Shown here piece after piece: positions 8,482 to 15,728 of a stretch of 40,000 nt of DNA. A program made the position numbers and the translations under genes. The DNA is taken from the NCBI GenBank assembly GCA_012031845.1, contig JAAUTD010000001.1, positions 1 through 40,000 of the forward strand, read 5' to 3'. The notes below the pieces were generated by a model, which was not told where the DNA came from, ran no database searches, and saw nothing but the letters and a program-made list of their open reading frames with translations. The stretch's first letter is position 1; each line of letters opens with the position of its first letter. Source of the DNA: Synechococcaceae cyanobacterium SM1_2_3 (GTDB lineage: Bacteria; Pseudomonadota; Gammaproteobacteria; Competibacterales; Competibacteraceae).

Positions 8482-10369
8482 GTGTGCCCGACATGGGCAT
8501 GGACTGGTTACCTGAGAGGAGGTAACCGCGAAGAGTGACGAGAAGCGTAGTGAAACCCAAGGTGGACGCCGCGAGGCCAAGCTGAAAGAAGGGTGTAGCC
8601 AAGACACGACCGCAGGAACACGAACAGGCAGCGAGGCTGGGTACGGGCGATGAGCGTGCTAGGGAACGCGAAATCCAACCGTCACCGAAAGACGTATCTG
8701 GTAGAGCCTGGCGGCACGGGTCGACAGTCCATGTTCTTACTCGGGGAGATCTGGACCACGAGAGTGGACCAGAAGTCAGCAGAGGCCGTAGTAGCATTGA
8801 CACCTGGTGAAAACCGGGAAGAGCGAAGGGCCGAAGAGTCACGAAAGAACCACAATCTGCATCCGTTCCGAGCGGCGCGGAGAGGGGCGAAATGCGCTTG
8901 GAGTGGCAACTGCGGCCGCTTCCGAGGCGGCGGGCCAAGCCAAGCAGGTGGATTCCTGCAGCGGGGCGGCGTGCGCCCATCAAGTCGAACGGGAACGCGA
9001 GCACAGACGCCAGAAGGGGTTCAATGAGCCACACGGTCGAGATCAGTCTGGACGCGGTGCTGAGCACCGATAACATGGAACGGGCCTGGGCGGCGGTGAA
9101 AGCCAATGCCGGGGCCGGCGGGGTTGACGGCAAAGGGATCGCCGAGACGGAGGAGCACCTCAAGCGCCACTGGCCGGGTATCCGCGAGAAGCTGCTCGCG
9201 GGGGGGTATCAACCGGCGGCGGTGCGGGCGGTGGACATGGCCAAACCCGGCGGCGGGACGCGCCGCCTGGGGATTCCCACGGTACAGGATCGGCTGATCC
9301 AGCAGGCCCTGCATCAAGTGCTGAGCGCGGCGTTCGACAGCACCATGAGCGAGCACAGTTGGGGTTTCCGCCCCGGGCGCTCGGCGCATGATGCGGTGAC
9401 GGCCGCACGTGGGTATGTAGCCGAAGGCAAGGAATGGGTGGCAGATATCGATCTGGCGAGCTTTTTCGACCAGGTCAACCACGACCGCCTGATGCATCTG
9501 CTGGGACAGCGGATCAGCGATAAGCGGATTCTGACGCTGATTGGGCGCTACCTGCGTGCCCCGATGGACGCGGGCGATGGACGGCACATCCGGCGCAACC
9601 GTGGCACGCCGCAAGGCGGGCCGCTGTCGCCGCTGCTGGCCAACCTCTACCTTGACGGGCTGGACCGGGAACTGGAACAGCGGGGCCTGTCGTTCGTGCG
9701 CTACGCCGACGACATCGCCGTGTTCGTCTCCAGCGAACGGGCCGCCAAGCGGGTGCTGGAGCGCCTGACCCGGTGGCTGCACACGCACCTCGACTTGGAA
9801 ATCAACGCCACCAAGAGTGGCGCGCACCGCACCGAGGCGACCGCGCTGCTGGGCTTTCGCATCCACCCCGGTGGACAGGTGAGTCCGGCGCCAAAGGCCA
9901 TCGAGCGGTTCAAGGATCGGGTGCGCGCACTCTGGGATGCCCGGCAAAGCCTCACCAGCGAGCAACTGCGTGAACAGTGGCAGCGCTACATCATTGGATG
10001 GTGGAACTATTTCAGCTATGCCAACTGGTGCCGCGACGTCCACGCCCTCACGGGCTGGATTCGGCGGCATATGCGTAAATGCTTCTGGCTGCGCTGGCAC
10101 GACCGCCACGGACGGCGCAACGCGCTGCAACGCTTGGGCGTGCGTGGACGTGCGCTCGGCGTGGCCGGTTGTCGGCGAGGGGCCTGGTTTATGGCCCGTC
10201 ATATCGTCGTCAACCAAGCGCTGAAAACCGCCACACTGCATCGACATGGATTCATTCTACCGTGGGTGCTCGCGGGCTAAGCCCGCTGGACTCAACCGCC
10301 GGATGCGGAAAACCGCATGTCCGGTGGTGTGGGAGGGCTGACGGGCGCAATCCCGTCAGCCCGACCGAT
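8482..10369 (+). mobile_element. Group II intron (IIC-type) encoding its own maturase
   Basis: The 5' end matches the group II start consensus GTGYG, then pairs GCCC with GGGC as the first stem. About 540 nt of structured non-coding sequence precede the maturase gene. After the gene a domain V hairpin is visible (GCCGGATGCGG, loop AAAA, CCGCATGTCCGG, about 10300-10325), then a domain VI stem (CTGACGGG against CCCGTCAG) near 10338-10360. The 3' end is taken at GAT 10369 because joining the exons there gives CATCCTA-CGAG, close to CATCCTACG in the second copy of the neighbouring repeat. The 3' boundary is uncertain by a few bases. Confidence 0.82.
9024..10280 (+). CDS. ltrA: Group II intron reverse transcriptase/maturase
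   Basis: This multifunctional protein copies the intron RNA into DNA and helps it splice. Domains are a reverse transcriptase with GTPQGGPLSPLLANLYLD (about 193-210) and the catalytic YADD (about 227-230), followed by the maturase (GIIM) domain with LREQWQRYIIGWWNYFSYAN (about 315-334). It ends without an HNH endonuclease domain, as usual for IIC introns. ATG 9024 (MSHTVEISLD) follows a good ribosome site, AAGGGG at 9014-9019; a longer in-frame reading back to 8892 lies in intron RNA and is discounted. Length is about 418 aa, typical. The frame is intact, so the intron may still be active. Confidence 0.93.
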   Translation: MSHTVEISLDAVLSTDNMERAWAAVKANAGAGGVDGKGIAETEEHLKRHWPGIREKLLAGGYQPAAVRAVDMAKPGGGTRRLGIPTVQDRLIQQALHQVLSAAFDSTMSEHSWGFRPGRSAHDAVTAARGYVAEGKEWVADIDLASFFDQVNHDRLMHLLGQRISDKRILTLIGRYLRAPMDAGDGRHIRRNRGTPQGGPLSPLLANLYLDGLDRELEQRGLSFVRYADDIAVFVSSERAAKRVLERLTRWLHTHLDLEINATKSGAHRTEATALLGFRIHPGGQVSPAPKAIERFKDRVRALWDARQSLTSEQLREQWQRYIIGWWNYFSYANWCRDVHALTGWIRRHMRKCFWLRWHDRHGRRNALQRLGVRGRALGVAGCRRGAWFMARHIVVNQALKTATLHRHGFILPWVLAG

Positions 10370-10530
10370 CGAGCTAAAGGCACCTAGGGTTCAAGTCTCG
10401 ACCATTAGAGACAATCCTCCAGAACCGTTGAGCCATACGAGGGGAAGATAAAGAGTATGAGGTTGGCTGTGCAAACCCCGACGCTGAATAGACTGCCAGC
10501 AAGCAGAAAAAGTCACTTTAGCGCAATATT

Positions 10531-10607
10531 GCCCAACAATGCGTTGCACCGGAAAAACCCGCCTTCGCTTCGCTACGGCGGATTTTCGGTGAATTTGAGC
10601 GTTAGGC
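10531..10607 (+). other. attC-like integron recombination site
   Basis: The outer boxes fit the attC consensus exactly: GCCCAAC (RYYYAAC) at 10531 and GTTAGGC (GTTRRRY) at 10601. Inside them TTGCACCG can pair with CGGTGAA, as the inner boxes do. The centre folds further (CCGCCTTCG against CGGCGG). Total length is 77 bp, in the attC range. Its orientation is that of a site preceding the downstream plus-strand gene. No integrase and no second clear site are in the window. Confidence 0.65.
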
Positions 10608-10656
10608 ATCACACAAGAACAGGTACAGACACCCATACTTTGGAGGACTTTCAACG

Positions 10657-11553
10657 GTGTTGTCAGACGAAGAGAAAGCACGCATCCGTGCCGAGGAAGA
10701 ATTTCGGCGAGTCATACAACAGCAATTAGCGAAGCAAGATCCACCGCAGACCACGTGGCAACAGGTCTTTTCGCTTCTGAATACCAATGTCGGAGGGTGG
10801 TTCTTGTCTACAGTACTTGTGGGTACTGCAGGTTTCGTGGCGACAGCAGTACACAATAAGTGGACTGCCTCTGAGCGCCAGGCAACAGAAATTCGCCAGC
10901 GGTCGCATCAGGAGGCCGAGATGGTAACCCGGTTATTACCTTGGTTAGCGAAGACGGGCGATGCGCCAGAACAACTAATCGCGATATCGATCATAGGCCA
11001 CTTGAAAAATAGAGGCGGTATCGATCCCATATTTTCCACATCACTGGATTTCATTTTAAATCAAATTGCAGTCAAAGGCGCGGGACCCACAGCCTCTCCA
11101 GAAGAGCGGAAAGCCGCCGAAACAGTTGTAGCCTCAGTCGATGCCCTCTCGCGCGCCCAGACCACTCTACAATCAGGAAATACTCTCGACACACCGCTAG
11201 ACACAAAGCCGCTTACTAGTAGTCAGCGCGAGCAAAAACTCCCTGCTGATCTGATTACGAAACCCTTGCCAACACGTGTTTACATTCACATCGCGAATGA
11301 AGGGCAACGCAAAAAGGCTGAAGAGATACAAAGCAAATTCCGCAACAAAGGTATTATTGCCCCCAATATCATAATGATCGGTGAGAAATCTCCTACTCAA
11401 CCAGAGGTGCGTTTCTTTAACAAAGAGGACAAGGAAACGGCTGATCAGATCAATAAACTAGTGAGAGAGGCGGGCATATCAGTGTCAGATTCCCCGAAAC
11501 GCCCATCACTGTCTGCACGCTTAGGACACCTCGAATTATGGTTCCAAAAATAA
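10657..11553 (+). CDS. Membrane-anchored protein with LytR_C-like C-terminal domain, unknown function
   Basis: A charged N-terminal helix (about 1-28) precedes one membrane segment (about 45-65, GWFLSTVLVGTAGF). A helical linker and a proline/threonine-rich stretch follow. The C-terminal ~95 residues begin TRVYIHIANEGQRKKAEE and end HLELWFQK. That region resembles the small alpha/beta 'LytR_C/SPOR-like' domain at the end of various envelope or signalling proteins; this is family resemblance from memory. GTG 10657 is chosen because GGAGG lies at 10642-10646 with good spacing. The gene begins 50 bp after the attC site, as cassette genes do, and ends just before a 39-bp repeat. No enzyme motif is seen. 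Function unknown. Confidence 0.72.
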   Translation: MLSDEEKARIRAEEEFRRVIQQQLAKQDPPQTTWQQVFSLLNTNVGGWFLSTVLVGTAGFVATAVHNKWTASERQATEIRQRSHQEAEMVTRLLPWLAKTGDAPEQLIAISIIGHLKNRGGIDPIFSTSLDFILNQIAVKGAGPTASPEERKAAETVVASVDALSRAQTTLQSGNTLDTPLDTKPLTSSQREQKLPADLITKPLPTRVYIHIANEGQRKKAEEIQSKFRNKGIIAPNIIMIGEKSPTQPEVRFFNKEDKETADQINKLVREAGISVSDSPKRPSLSARLGHLELWFQK

Positions 11554-11577
11554 ACTTCTCTGGATGCCTTGACTTAC

Positions 11578-11616
11578 CAGCCCGTAGGATGTGCTGACCA
11601 TCGGGAAGCGCATCCT
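11578..11616. repeat. 39-bp direct repeat, copy B
   Basis: This is the second copy of the repeat at 8408-8446, with one mismatch (G for A). It lies 24 bases after the stop of the membrane-protein gene. The two copies bracket the intron, the attC site and the membrane-protein gene. Confidence 0.8.
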
Positions 11617-11657
11617 ACGTTGACCCCTTGTCCTAATATGCAGCAATGACAGAACGC

Positions 11658-11694
11658 AAAAAAGCCCGGCTAATATGACCGGGCTTTCTGTTTT
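11658..11694 (+). terminator. Rho-independent terminator
   Basis: AAAGCCCGG pairs with CCGGGCTTT around the loop CTAATATGA, followed by CTGTTTT. An A-run on the other side means it could act in both directions. It separates the cassette-like gene from the toxin-antitoxin cluster. Confidence 0.8.
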
Positions 11695-11837
11695 CTTCGA
11701 TACGTCCATTACGGCAATACGCCCTCCCTGCGCAAATGCGACTCCGGCGATTGCGGCCCCGGCACGAACAGTGGACAAGTCCGCTTGCTGGCCGTATCTC
11801 TATGTGCAGCTTCATTCACCCTGCAAGGAGATTAACT

Positions 11838-12047
11838 ATGACTCTGGCTGAAACCATTTATCATCATAGCCTTCATCTGCCCGAACCAGCCGCCCGTGAA
11901 GTGCTGGATTTCATTCAATTCATGGAGCAGCGTTACGGCGTAATAGCGACCGACACGCTTCCCGCAATTTTGACGCCTGAACAAACAGCGGCCTATAGAA
12001 GTGATATGCCGAAAAAAGCCTTAATCTACCAGCACCAAAGCCACTGA
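11838..12047 (+). CDS. DUF2281-like antitoxin candidate
   Basis: This small protein (69 aa) begins MTLAETIYHHSLHLPEPAAREV and continues LDFIQFMEQRYG. That is the typical opening of DUF2281/COG2886-like antitoxins, which bind and neutralise a PIN-type toxin. ATG 11838 follows AAGGAG with ideal spacing. The C-terminal part after about residue 50 looks out of frame. A different frame over 12026-12100 (ATDEILAELGEDRREEQ) may be the true tail, so a single-base shift near 12010-12025 is possible. Bases 11801-11867, including the ribosome site and first codons, are duplicated at 12956-13022. The nearest intact toxin, VapC at 12402, has its own antitoxin overlapping it. Confidence 0.65.
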   Translation: MTLAETIYHHSLHLPEPAAREVLDFIQFMEQRYGVIATDTLPAILTPEQTAAYRSDMPKKALIYQHQSH

Positions 12048-12169
12048 TGAGATTTTGGCCGAACTCGGCGAAGATCGCCGGGAAGAACAGGATGATTTGA
12101 ACTTGCGTTGCTGCCCATATCGCCAGCCGCTGATTCAAAATGTGTCATACGACCAGAGATTAGAGAACC

Positions 12170-12405
12170 ATGCAAAGCGCTTATCGCACTGTGCAACAGT
12201 TAGAAGGTCACCATCTGATCATTGATTTGCCTTCTGATTTTCCAGAAACCGGAGCGGCGGAAATTATCATTTGCCGCTGGACCGGGTGGATGAAACAGCG
12301 GGCCGGTTGTTAATGCGTGAATGGTTGGCCCGCGCTTGGGGTTGTGCGCCTGATTTCCCTGATCGCCCTGATCAATTGCCACTTGATGACATGACATCGT
12401 TATGA
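12170..12405 (+). CDS. VapB-type antitoxin (frameshifted)
   Basis: This is the cognate antitoxin of the VapC that follows. It begins MQSAYRTVQQLEGHHLIIDL, an AbrB/MazE-like first strand pattern, and reads on to AAEIII. One C appears missing from CC at 12274-12275; with it restored the frame continues PLDRVDETAGRLLMREWL to a TGA at 12403-12405. That stop overlaps the toxin's ATG (ATGA, 12402-12405), the usual coupling in vapBC pairs. Corrected length is about 78 aa. Without correction the protein would stop at 12312 and lack the toxin-binding tail. Confidence 0.7.
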
Positions 12406-12809
12406 CCCCTCACTATTTGCTGGACACCAATGTCTGCATTGAAATTGTCCGTGGGCGTCATCCCGGCATCCAAACACGCATGGAAGCATTGTCTTACGGC
12501 GAGGCGGCAATCTGTTCCATCGTTTGGGCTGAATTAGAACTGAGGGCGCATTTATCGCCCAAAGGCTATGCTCGCGCCCGCATCCCAATCGAAATCTTTA
12601 CGCTACTGCCACAGTGGCCCTTCGACCGTGCTAGTGCCGAACGCTACGCAGAACTCCGCGCTAATCTACAACGAAAAGGCCAGATCATTGGTGGTCATGA
12701 CATGCAAATCGCAGCCATCGCCTTGGTACATGGGTTGATTCTGGTCACTCATAACACCCGCGAATTTGCCCGCATACCGGGATTACAACTGGAGGATTGG
12801 CAGAGTTGA
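12402..12809 (+). CDS. vapC: VapC PIN-domain ribonuclease toxin
   Basis: This PIN-fold endoribonuclease toxin probably cleaves tRNA or rRNA when its antitoxin is lost. The expected acidic pocket residues are visible: D8 in LLDTN, E44 in WAELE, D100 in GGHDMQIA, and the final THNTREF (116-122). At 135 aa it has normal length, and its frame is intact. The start overlaps the antitoxin stop by four bases, which fixes ATG 12402. Confidence 0.92.
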   Translation: MTPHYLLDTNVCIEIVRGRHPGIQTRMEALSYGEAAICSIVWAELELRAHLSPKGYARARIPIEIFTLLPQWPFDRASAERYAELRANLQRKGQIIGGHDMQIAAIALVHGLILVTHNTREFARIPGLQLEDWQS

Positions 12810-12896
12810 GAACTGATACCGAAATCCGCGCCGAAGGTTTTTAACGCTAACATTAGTGTGTTGTGAGCAGTAGAAGCAGAACGCTTTATTGCATTA

Positions 12897-12934
12897 GCTC
12901 GCAGGATACCCTTCGTGCTTTAGTGCATCCTACT
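12897..12934. repeat. Short GCAGGAT...GCATCCTAC hairpin repeat
   Basis: The segment reads GCTCGCAGGATACCCTTCG followed by TGCTTTAGTGCATCCTACT. It is a diverged relative of the GTAGGATGCG...CGCATCCTAC repeats found downstream of the genes at 6775 and 10657. It lies between two toxin-antitoxin pairs and has no coding potential. Confidence 0.5.
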
Positions 12935-12955
12935 AGATTGAAACCCTTGCTCTGA

Positions 12956-13022
12956 TATGTGCGGTTTCATTCACGCTGCAAGGAGATTAACCATGACTCT
13001 GGCTGAAACCATTTATCATCAT
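12956..13022 (+). pseudogene. Truncated duplicate of the antitoxin 5' region
   Basis: Its 67 bases match 11801-11867 with four mismatches. They include the ribosome site (AAGGAG) and the first ten codons of the DUF2281-like antitoxin (ATG at 12993). The copy stops abruptly at TCATCAT, where a palindromic repeat begins. It therefore looks like a second antitoxin gene cut by insertion of that repeat or by recombination. Confidence 0.8.
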
Positions 13023-13068
13023 GGCTGCGTAGGTGGGTTGCCGTCTTTTGGCAACCCACCATGCAGCC
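13023..13068. repeat. Long palindrome, REP/MITE-like
   Basis: GGCTGC and GGTGGGTTGCC pair with GGCAACCCACC and GCAGCC around the loop GTCTTTT, with only small bulges. Similar 'GGTTGGGTTGCC...GGCAACCCAAC' repeats are widespread between genes in proteobacteria. It directly abuts the truncated antitoxin copy. Confidence 0.75.
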
Positions 13069-13128
13069 CAGCCTAACTACATGCTGTGTACCGGAGACCG
13101 CTCTACAAAAATCACTTGGAGAACTTAT

Positions 13129-13353
13129 ATGATTACACTTAATGGGGTTACCCATCGTCATCCTGAGATACTGAGTGGTGTGCCCGTGTTTGTAGGTACT
13201 CGTGTTCCAGTCCGTTCATTATTTGATTACTTGGAAGGAGGTGATACTTTGGATGAGTTTCTTCATCAGTTCCCGTCAGTTAAGCGCGAGCAAGCCATTG
13301 CTATACTTGATGCAGCTTATGAATCGGTTACGGCAGATGCGCATCTTGCTTGA
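13129..13353 (+). CDS. DUF433 antitoxin
   Basis: This 74-aa DUF433 (COG2442) protein is a VapB-like antitoxin with a winged-helix DNA-binding fold. Signature stretches are HPEILSGVPVFVGTRVPV and LFDYLEGGDTLDEFLHQFP. ATG 13129 has TTGGAGA just upstream; longer in-frame starts would run back into the palindrome. Its 3' end overlaps the following DUF5615 gene by 17 bases, the standard arrangement of this toxin-antitoxin type. Confidence 0.9.
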   Translation: MITLNGVTHRHPEILSGVPVFVGTRVPVRSLFDYLEGGDTLDEFLHQFPSVKREQAIAILDAAYESVTADAHLA

Positions 13354-13663
13354 CGAAAATTTCCCGGTTGACTTCGTTAAACTGCTAGTTGGACCTGAAG
13401 TCACAACTCTCCATGTTCATAACCTTGGCTGGTCTGGCATCAAAAATGGCGATTTACTTCGTCGTGCATCTAGCGTTTGCGAAGTGTTTATGACACTTGA
13501 CCGTAATTTGGAATTTCAGCAAAACACTAAAGAGTTGCCTTTCGGTGTTGTAGTGTTGTGTGCGCGTTCTAATCGAATTTCTGACCTTACCCCGCACATT
13601 GGCAGTCTGTTGGAGGCTGCGAACCGTGTTGCACCGGGCCAAGTCGAGAGAATCAGAGGCTAA
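13337..13663 (+). CDS. DUF5615 PIN-like toxin
   Basis: This 108-aa protein of the DUF5615/COG4634 family is a PIN-like (Mut7-C) nuclease paired with DUF433 antitoxins. The acidic motif LLDENFP at the N terminus and the VFMTLDRNLEF segment in the middle are the expected catalytic positions. The start at ATG 13337 lies inside the antitoxin gene. The frame is intact. Confidence 0.88.
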   Translation: MRILLDENFPVDFVKLLVGPEVTTLHVHNLGWSGIKNGDLLRRASSVCEVFMTLDRNLEFQQNTKELPFGVVVLCARSNRISDLTPHIGSLLEAANRVAPGQVERIRG

Positions 13664-13756
13664 CTGTGGCTTGCGCTTGACCCCGCTACGCAGGCCGGTG
13701 AATTCAGACATTAAGCGTCAAATCCACTCACTGTGCTATGCACATTAAGGTGAAAC

Positions 13757-14073
13757 ATGCAGATTAAGCGTCAGTATATCGTCGATGAATCAAACCGTAA
13801 GGTTGCCGTTCAACTTGACATAGAGATTTCGAAAAAATAGAAGAGACTTTAGAAAATTATGGTTTTATCCGACTCATGGAGGCAGAAGAACCCGATGATG
13901 AGGTATTTAACCTAGAACAAGCTCAATCCTATTACCGAACCCTGGAAGTGGAAAAGCCTGCTGCTGATCGAGTAGAGCTTCCAACCGATTACGAACAGGC
14001 GCAACAACAAGCACTGGATTTTCTTGATCATCCTCCCCTCATGCTAAATGGTCGCTACTGGTCAAGGGATTAA
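13757..14073 (+). CDS. Antitoxin-like protein (frameshifted)
   Basis: The start MQIKRQYIVDESNRKVAVQL after AAGGTGA looks like a RelB/Phd-class antitoxin. The frame stops early after EISKK. Adding one T to the TTT at 13827-13829 joins it to FEKIEETLENYGFIRLME and then EEPDDEVFNLEQAQSYYRTL, the usual antitoxin tail. The joined frame runs on to a stop at 14073, giving about 105 aa, so a second antitoxin segment may be fused on. The next gene is a deleted VapC starting 4 bases later. Confidence 0.6.
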
Positions 14074-14076
14074 TCC

Positions 14077-14221
14077 ATGACCGACTCTAGTTTTATTGAC
14101 ACCAACAGCGGCTTTGGAATCGAATTGTAGAACGCTCTATACCGAAGACCTGCAACACGGCCAAGTGATTGATGGGCGACTGACGATTATTAACCCGTTT
14201 CTGTCTGACGGTAGCCCATAA
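14077..14221 (+). pseudogene. VapC toxin remnant with internal deletion
   Basis: The first codons read MTDSSFIDTN, a typical PIN-domain start with the first catalytic Asp. A few codons later, in another frame, comes a typical VapC ending: LYTEDLQHGQVIDGRL then TIINPFL. About 90 internal codons, including the other catalytic acids, are gone. This is a real deletion and not a single-base error, so the toxin is dead. It ends 120 bases before ffh, at the right edge of the island. Confidence 0.8.
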
Positions 14222-14299
14222 GCGCCAACCGGTCTGCATCATTCAACCTGTCGAGAACCGGCAGCCGGTTCCGGTTCACGCCCATCGCGCTGATTCCCC

Positions 14300-14305
14300 T
14301 ATAAT
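14300..14305 (+). promoter_or_regulatory. -10 box of ffh promoter (candidate)
   Basis: A perfect TATAAT lies 36 bases upstream of the ffh ATG. The best -35 candidate, TTCACG at 14275-14280, has long 19-bp spacing, so the match is only partial. Confidence 0.45.
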
Positions 14306-14341
14306 CCCGCCTCATTCGGTTCAACCAGGGATTCAATCCGC

Positions 14342-15709
14342 ATGTTTGAAAATCTCAGCGAGCGCCTGTCGCGCACCATCAAAAATCTGCGCGGTCAGGG
14401 TCGCCTGACCGAAGACAACATCAAGGACGCCTTGCGTGAAGTGCGGATGGCGCTGCTGGAAGCCGATGTGGCCTTGTCGGTGGTGCGCGGCCTGATTGAC
14501 AAGGTGCGGGAACGCGCTGTGGGGCAGGAGGTGATGGCGAGCCTGACGCCCGGCCAGGTGTTGATCAAGATCGTTAATGATGAACTGATTCGGATCATGG
14601 GCGAGGCCAATGCCGAATTAAATCTGCGGGTGCAACCGCCAGCGGTAGTGCTGATGGCCGGGCTGCAAGGTTCCGGCAAAACGACCAGCGTCGCCAAGCT
14701 GGCTCGCTGGCTGAAGGAACGCCAGCATAAAAAAACGCTGGTGGTGAGTTGCGACGTGTACCGGCCTGCCGCGATTGAGCAGTTACGCAAGCTGGCCGCT
14801 GAAGTCGGCGCGGAGTTTTTCCCCAGCACCGCCGATCAGGAGCCGGAAGCCATTGCCCGGCAGGCTTTGGAACACGCCCGCCGCCATAGCGTAGACGTGC
14901 TGATCGTTGATACCGCCGGTCGTTTGCACGTCGATCAGGAAATGATGGCGGAAATTCAGCAGTTACACGCCGTGCTTGATCCGATTGAAACTCTGTTCGT
15001 GGTGGACAGCATGACCGGTCAGGACGCAGCCAACACCGCCCAGGCATTTAACGCGGCGCTGCCGTTGACCGGCGTGGTGCTGACCAAGACTGATGGCGAT
15101 GCTCGCGGCGGCGCGGCGCTGTCCATCCGCCAGATCACCGGCAAACCAATCAAATTTCTCGGCGTCGGTGAGAAAACCGCTGCTCTGGAGCCGTTTTTCC
15201 CCGACCGGGTAGCCTCACGCATTCTCGGCATGGGCGATGTGCTGAGCCTAGTCGAGGAGATCGAGCAGAAGGTTGATAAGGAAAAGGCGCTTAAACTGGC
15301 GCAGAAAGTCCACAAAGGACAGGCGTTCACGCTGGAAGATTTCCGCGAGCAGATGCAACAGATGATGAGCATGGGCGGGATCGCCAGCCTGCTGGACAAG
15401 ATGCCGGGGATGAATGCGGCGGCGACGGGGATCAAGGATCAGGCGGCGGACAAGGAAGTGAAGCGGCTGGTGGCGATCATCAATTCGATGACCCCGCAGG
15501 AGCGCCGGGTTCCTGACATCATCAAGGGTTCGCGCAAGCGCCGCATCGCCACCGGTTCCGGCACACAGATTCAGGACGTGAATCGCCTGCTCAAGCAGTT
15601 CGATCAGGCCCAGAAAATGATGAAGAAAATGAAAGGCGGCGGGATGATGAAAATGTTGCGTGGACTTCAGGGCAAGCTGCCGGGCGGCATGTTGCCGCCG
15701 TTTAAATAG
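14342..15709 (+). CDS. ffh: Signal recognition particle GTPase Ffh (SRP54)
   Basis: This is the protein part of the bacterial signal recognition particle. It binds 4.5S RNA and the signal sequences of nascent membrane proteins and docks with FtsY. The N domain is followed by the G domain with GLQGSGKTT (about 106-114), [17 protein letters not shown] and [10 protein letters not shown]. The methionine-rich M domain (from about 328) contains [13 protein letters not shown] and [14 protein letters not shown]. At 455 aa it is full length with an intact frame. Its usual neighbours ypjD and yfjD lie on the other side of the accessory island. Confidence 0.98.
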   Translation: MFENLSERLSRTIKNLRGQGRLTEDNIKDALREVRMALLEADVALSVVRGLIDKVRERAVGQEVMASLTPGQVLIKIVNDELIRIMGEANAELNLRVQPPAVVLMAGLQGSGKTTSVAKLARWLKERQHKKTLVVSCDVYRPAAIEQLRKLAAEVGAEFFPSTADQEPEAIARQALEHARRHSVDVLIVDTAGRLHVDQEMMAEIQQLHAVLDPIETLFVVDSMTGQDAANTAQAFNAALPLTGVVLTKTDGDARGGAALSIRQITGKPIKFLGVGEKTAALEPFFPDRVASRILGMGDVLSLVEEIEQKVDKEKALKLAQKVHKGQAFTLEDFREQMQQMMSMGGIASLLDKMPGMNAAATGIKDQAADKEVKRLVAIINSMTPQERRVPDIIKGSRKRRIATGSGTQIQDVNRLLKQFDQAQKMMKKMKGGGMMKMLRGLQGKLPGGMLPPFK

Positions 15710-15728
15710 CCGGAAAAGGGGATTAGCC

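Noticed and set aside
8892-9023. N-terminal extension of the maturase
   Set aside because: The frame is open, but the stretch is intron RNA sequence, is Arg-rich with no family similarity, and a good ribosome site precedes ATG 9024.
10388-10404. tRNA 3' end (GGTTCAAGTCTCGACCA), which could mark an island attachment site
   Set aside because: It resembles a T-loop plus CCA, but the T-stem has mismatches, and no D-arm, anticodon arm or acceptor partner can be found upstream.
13655-13716. Second attC site
   Set aside because: CGGTGAATT followed by ATTAAGC recalls the right end of the site at 10531, but the outer boxes (GGCTAAC, ATTAAGC) do not fit the consensus and do not pair.
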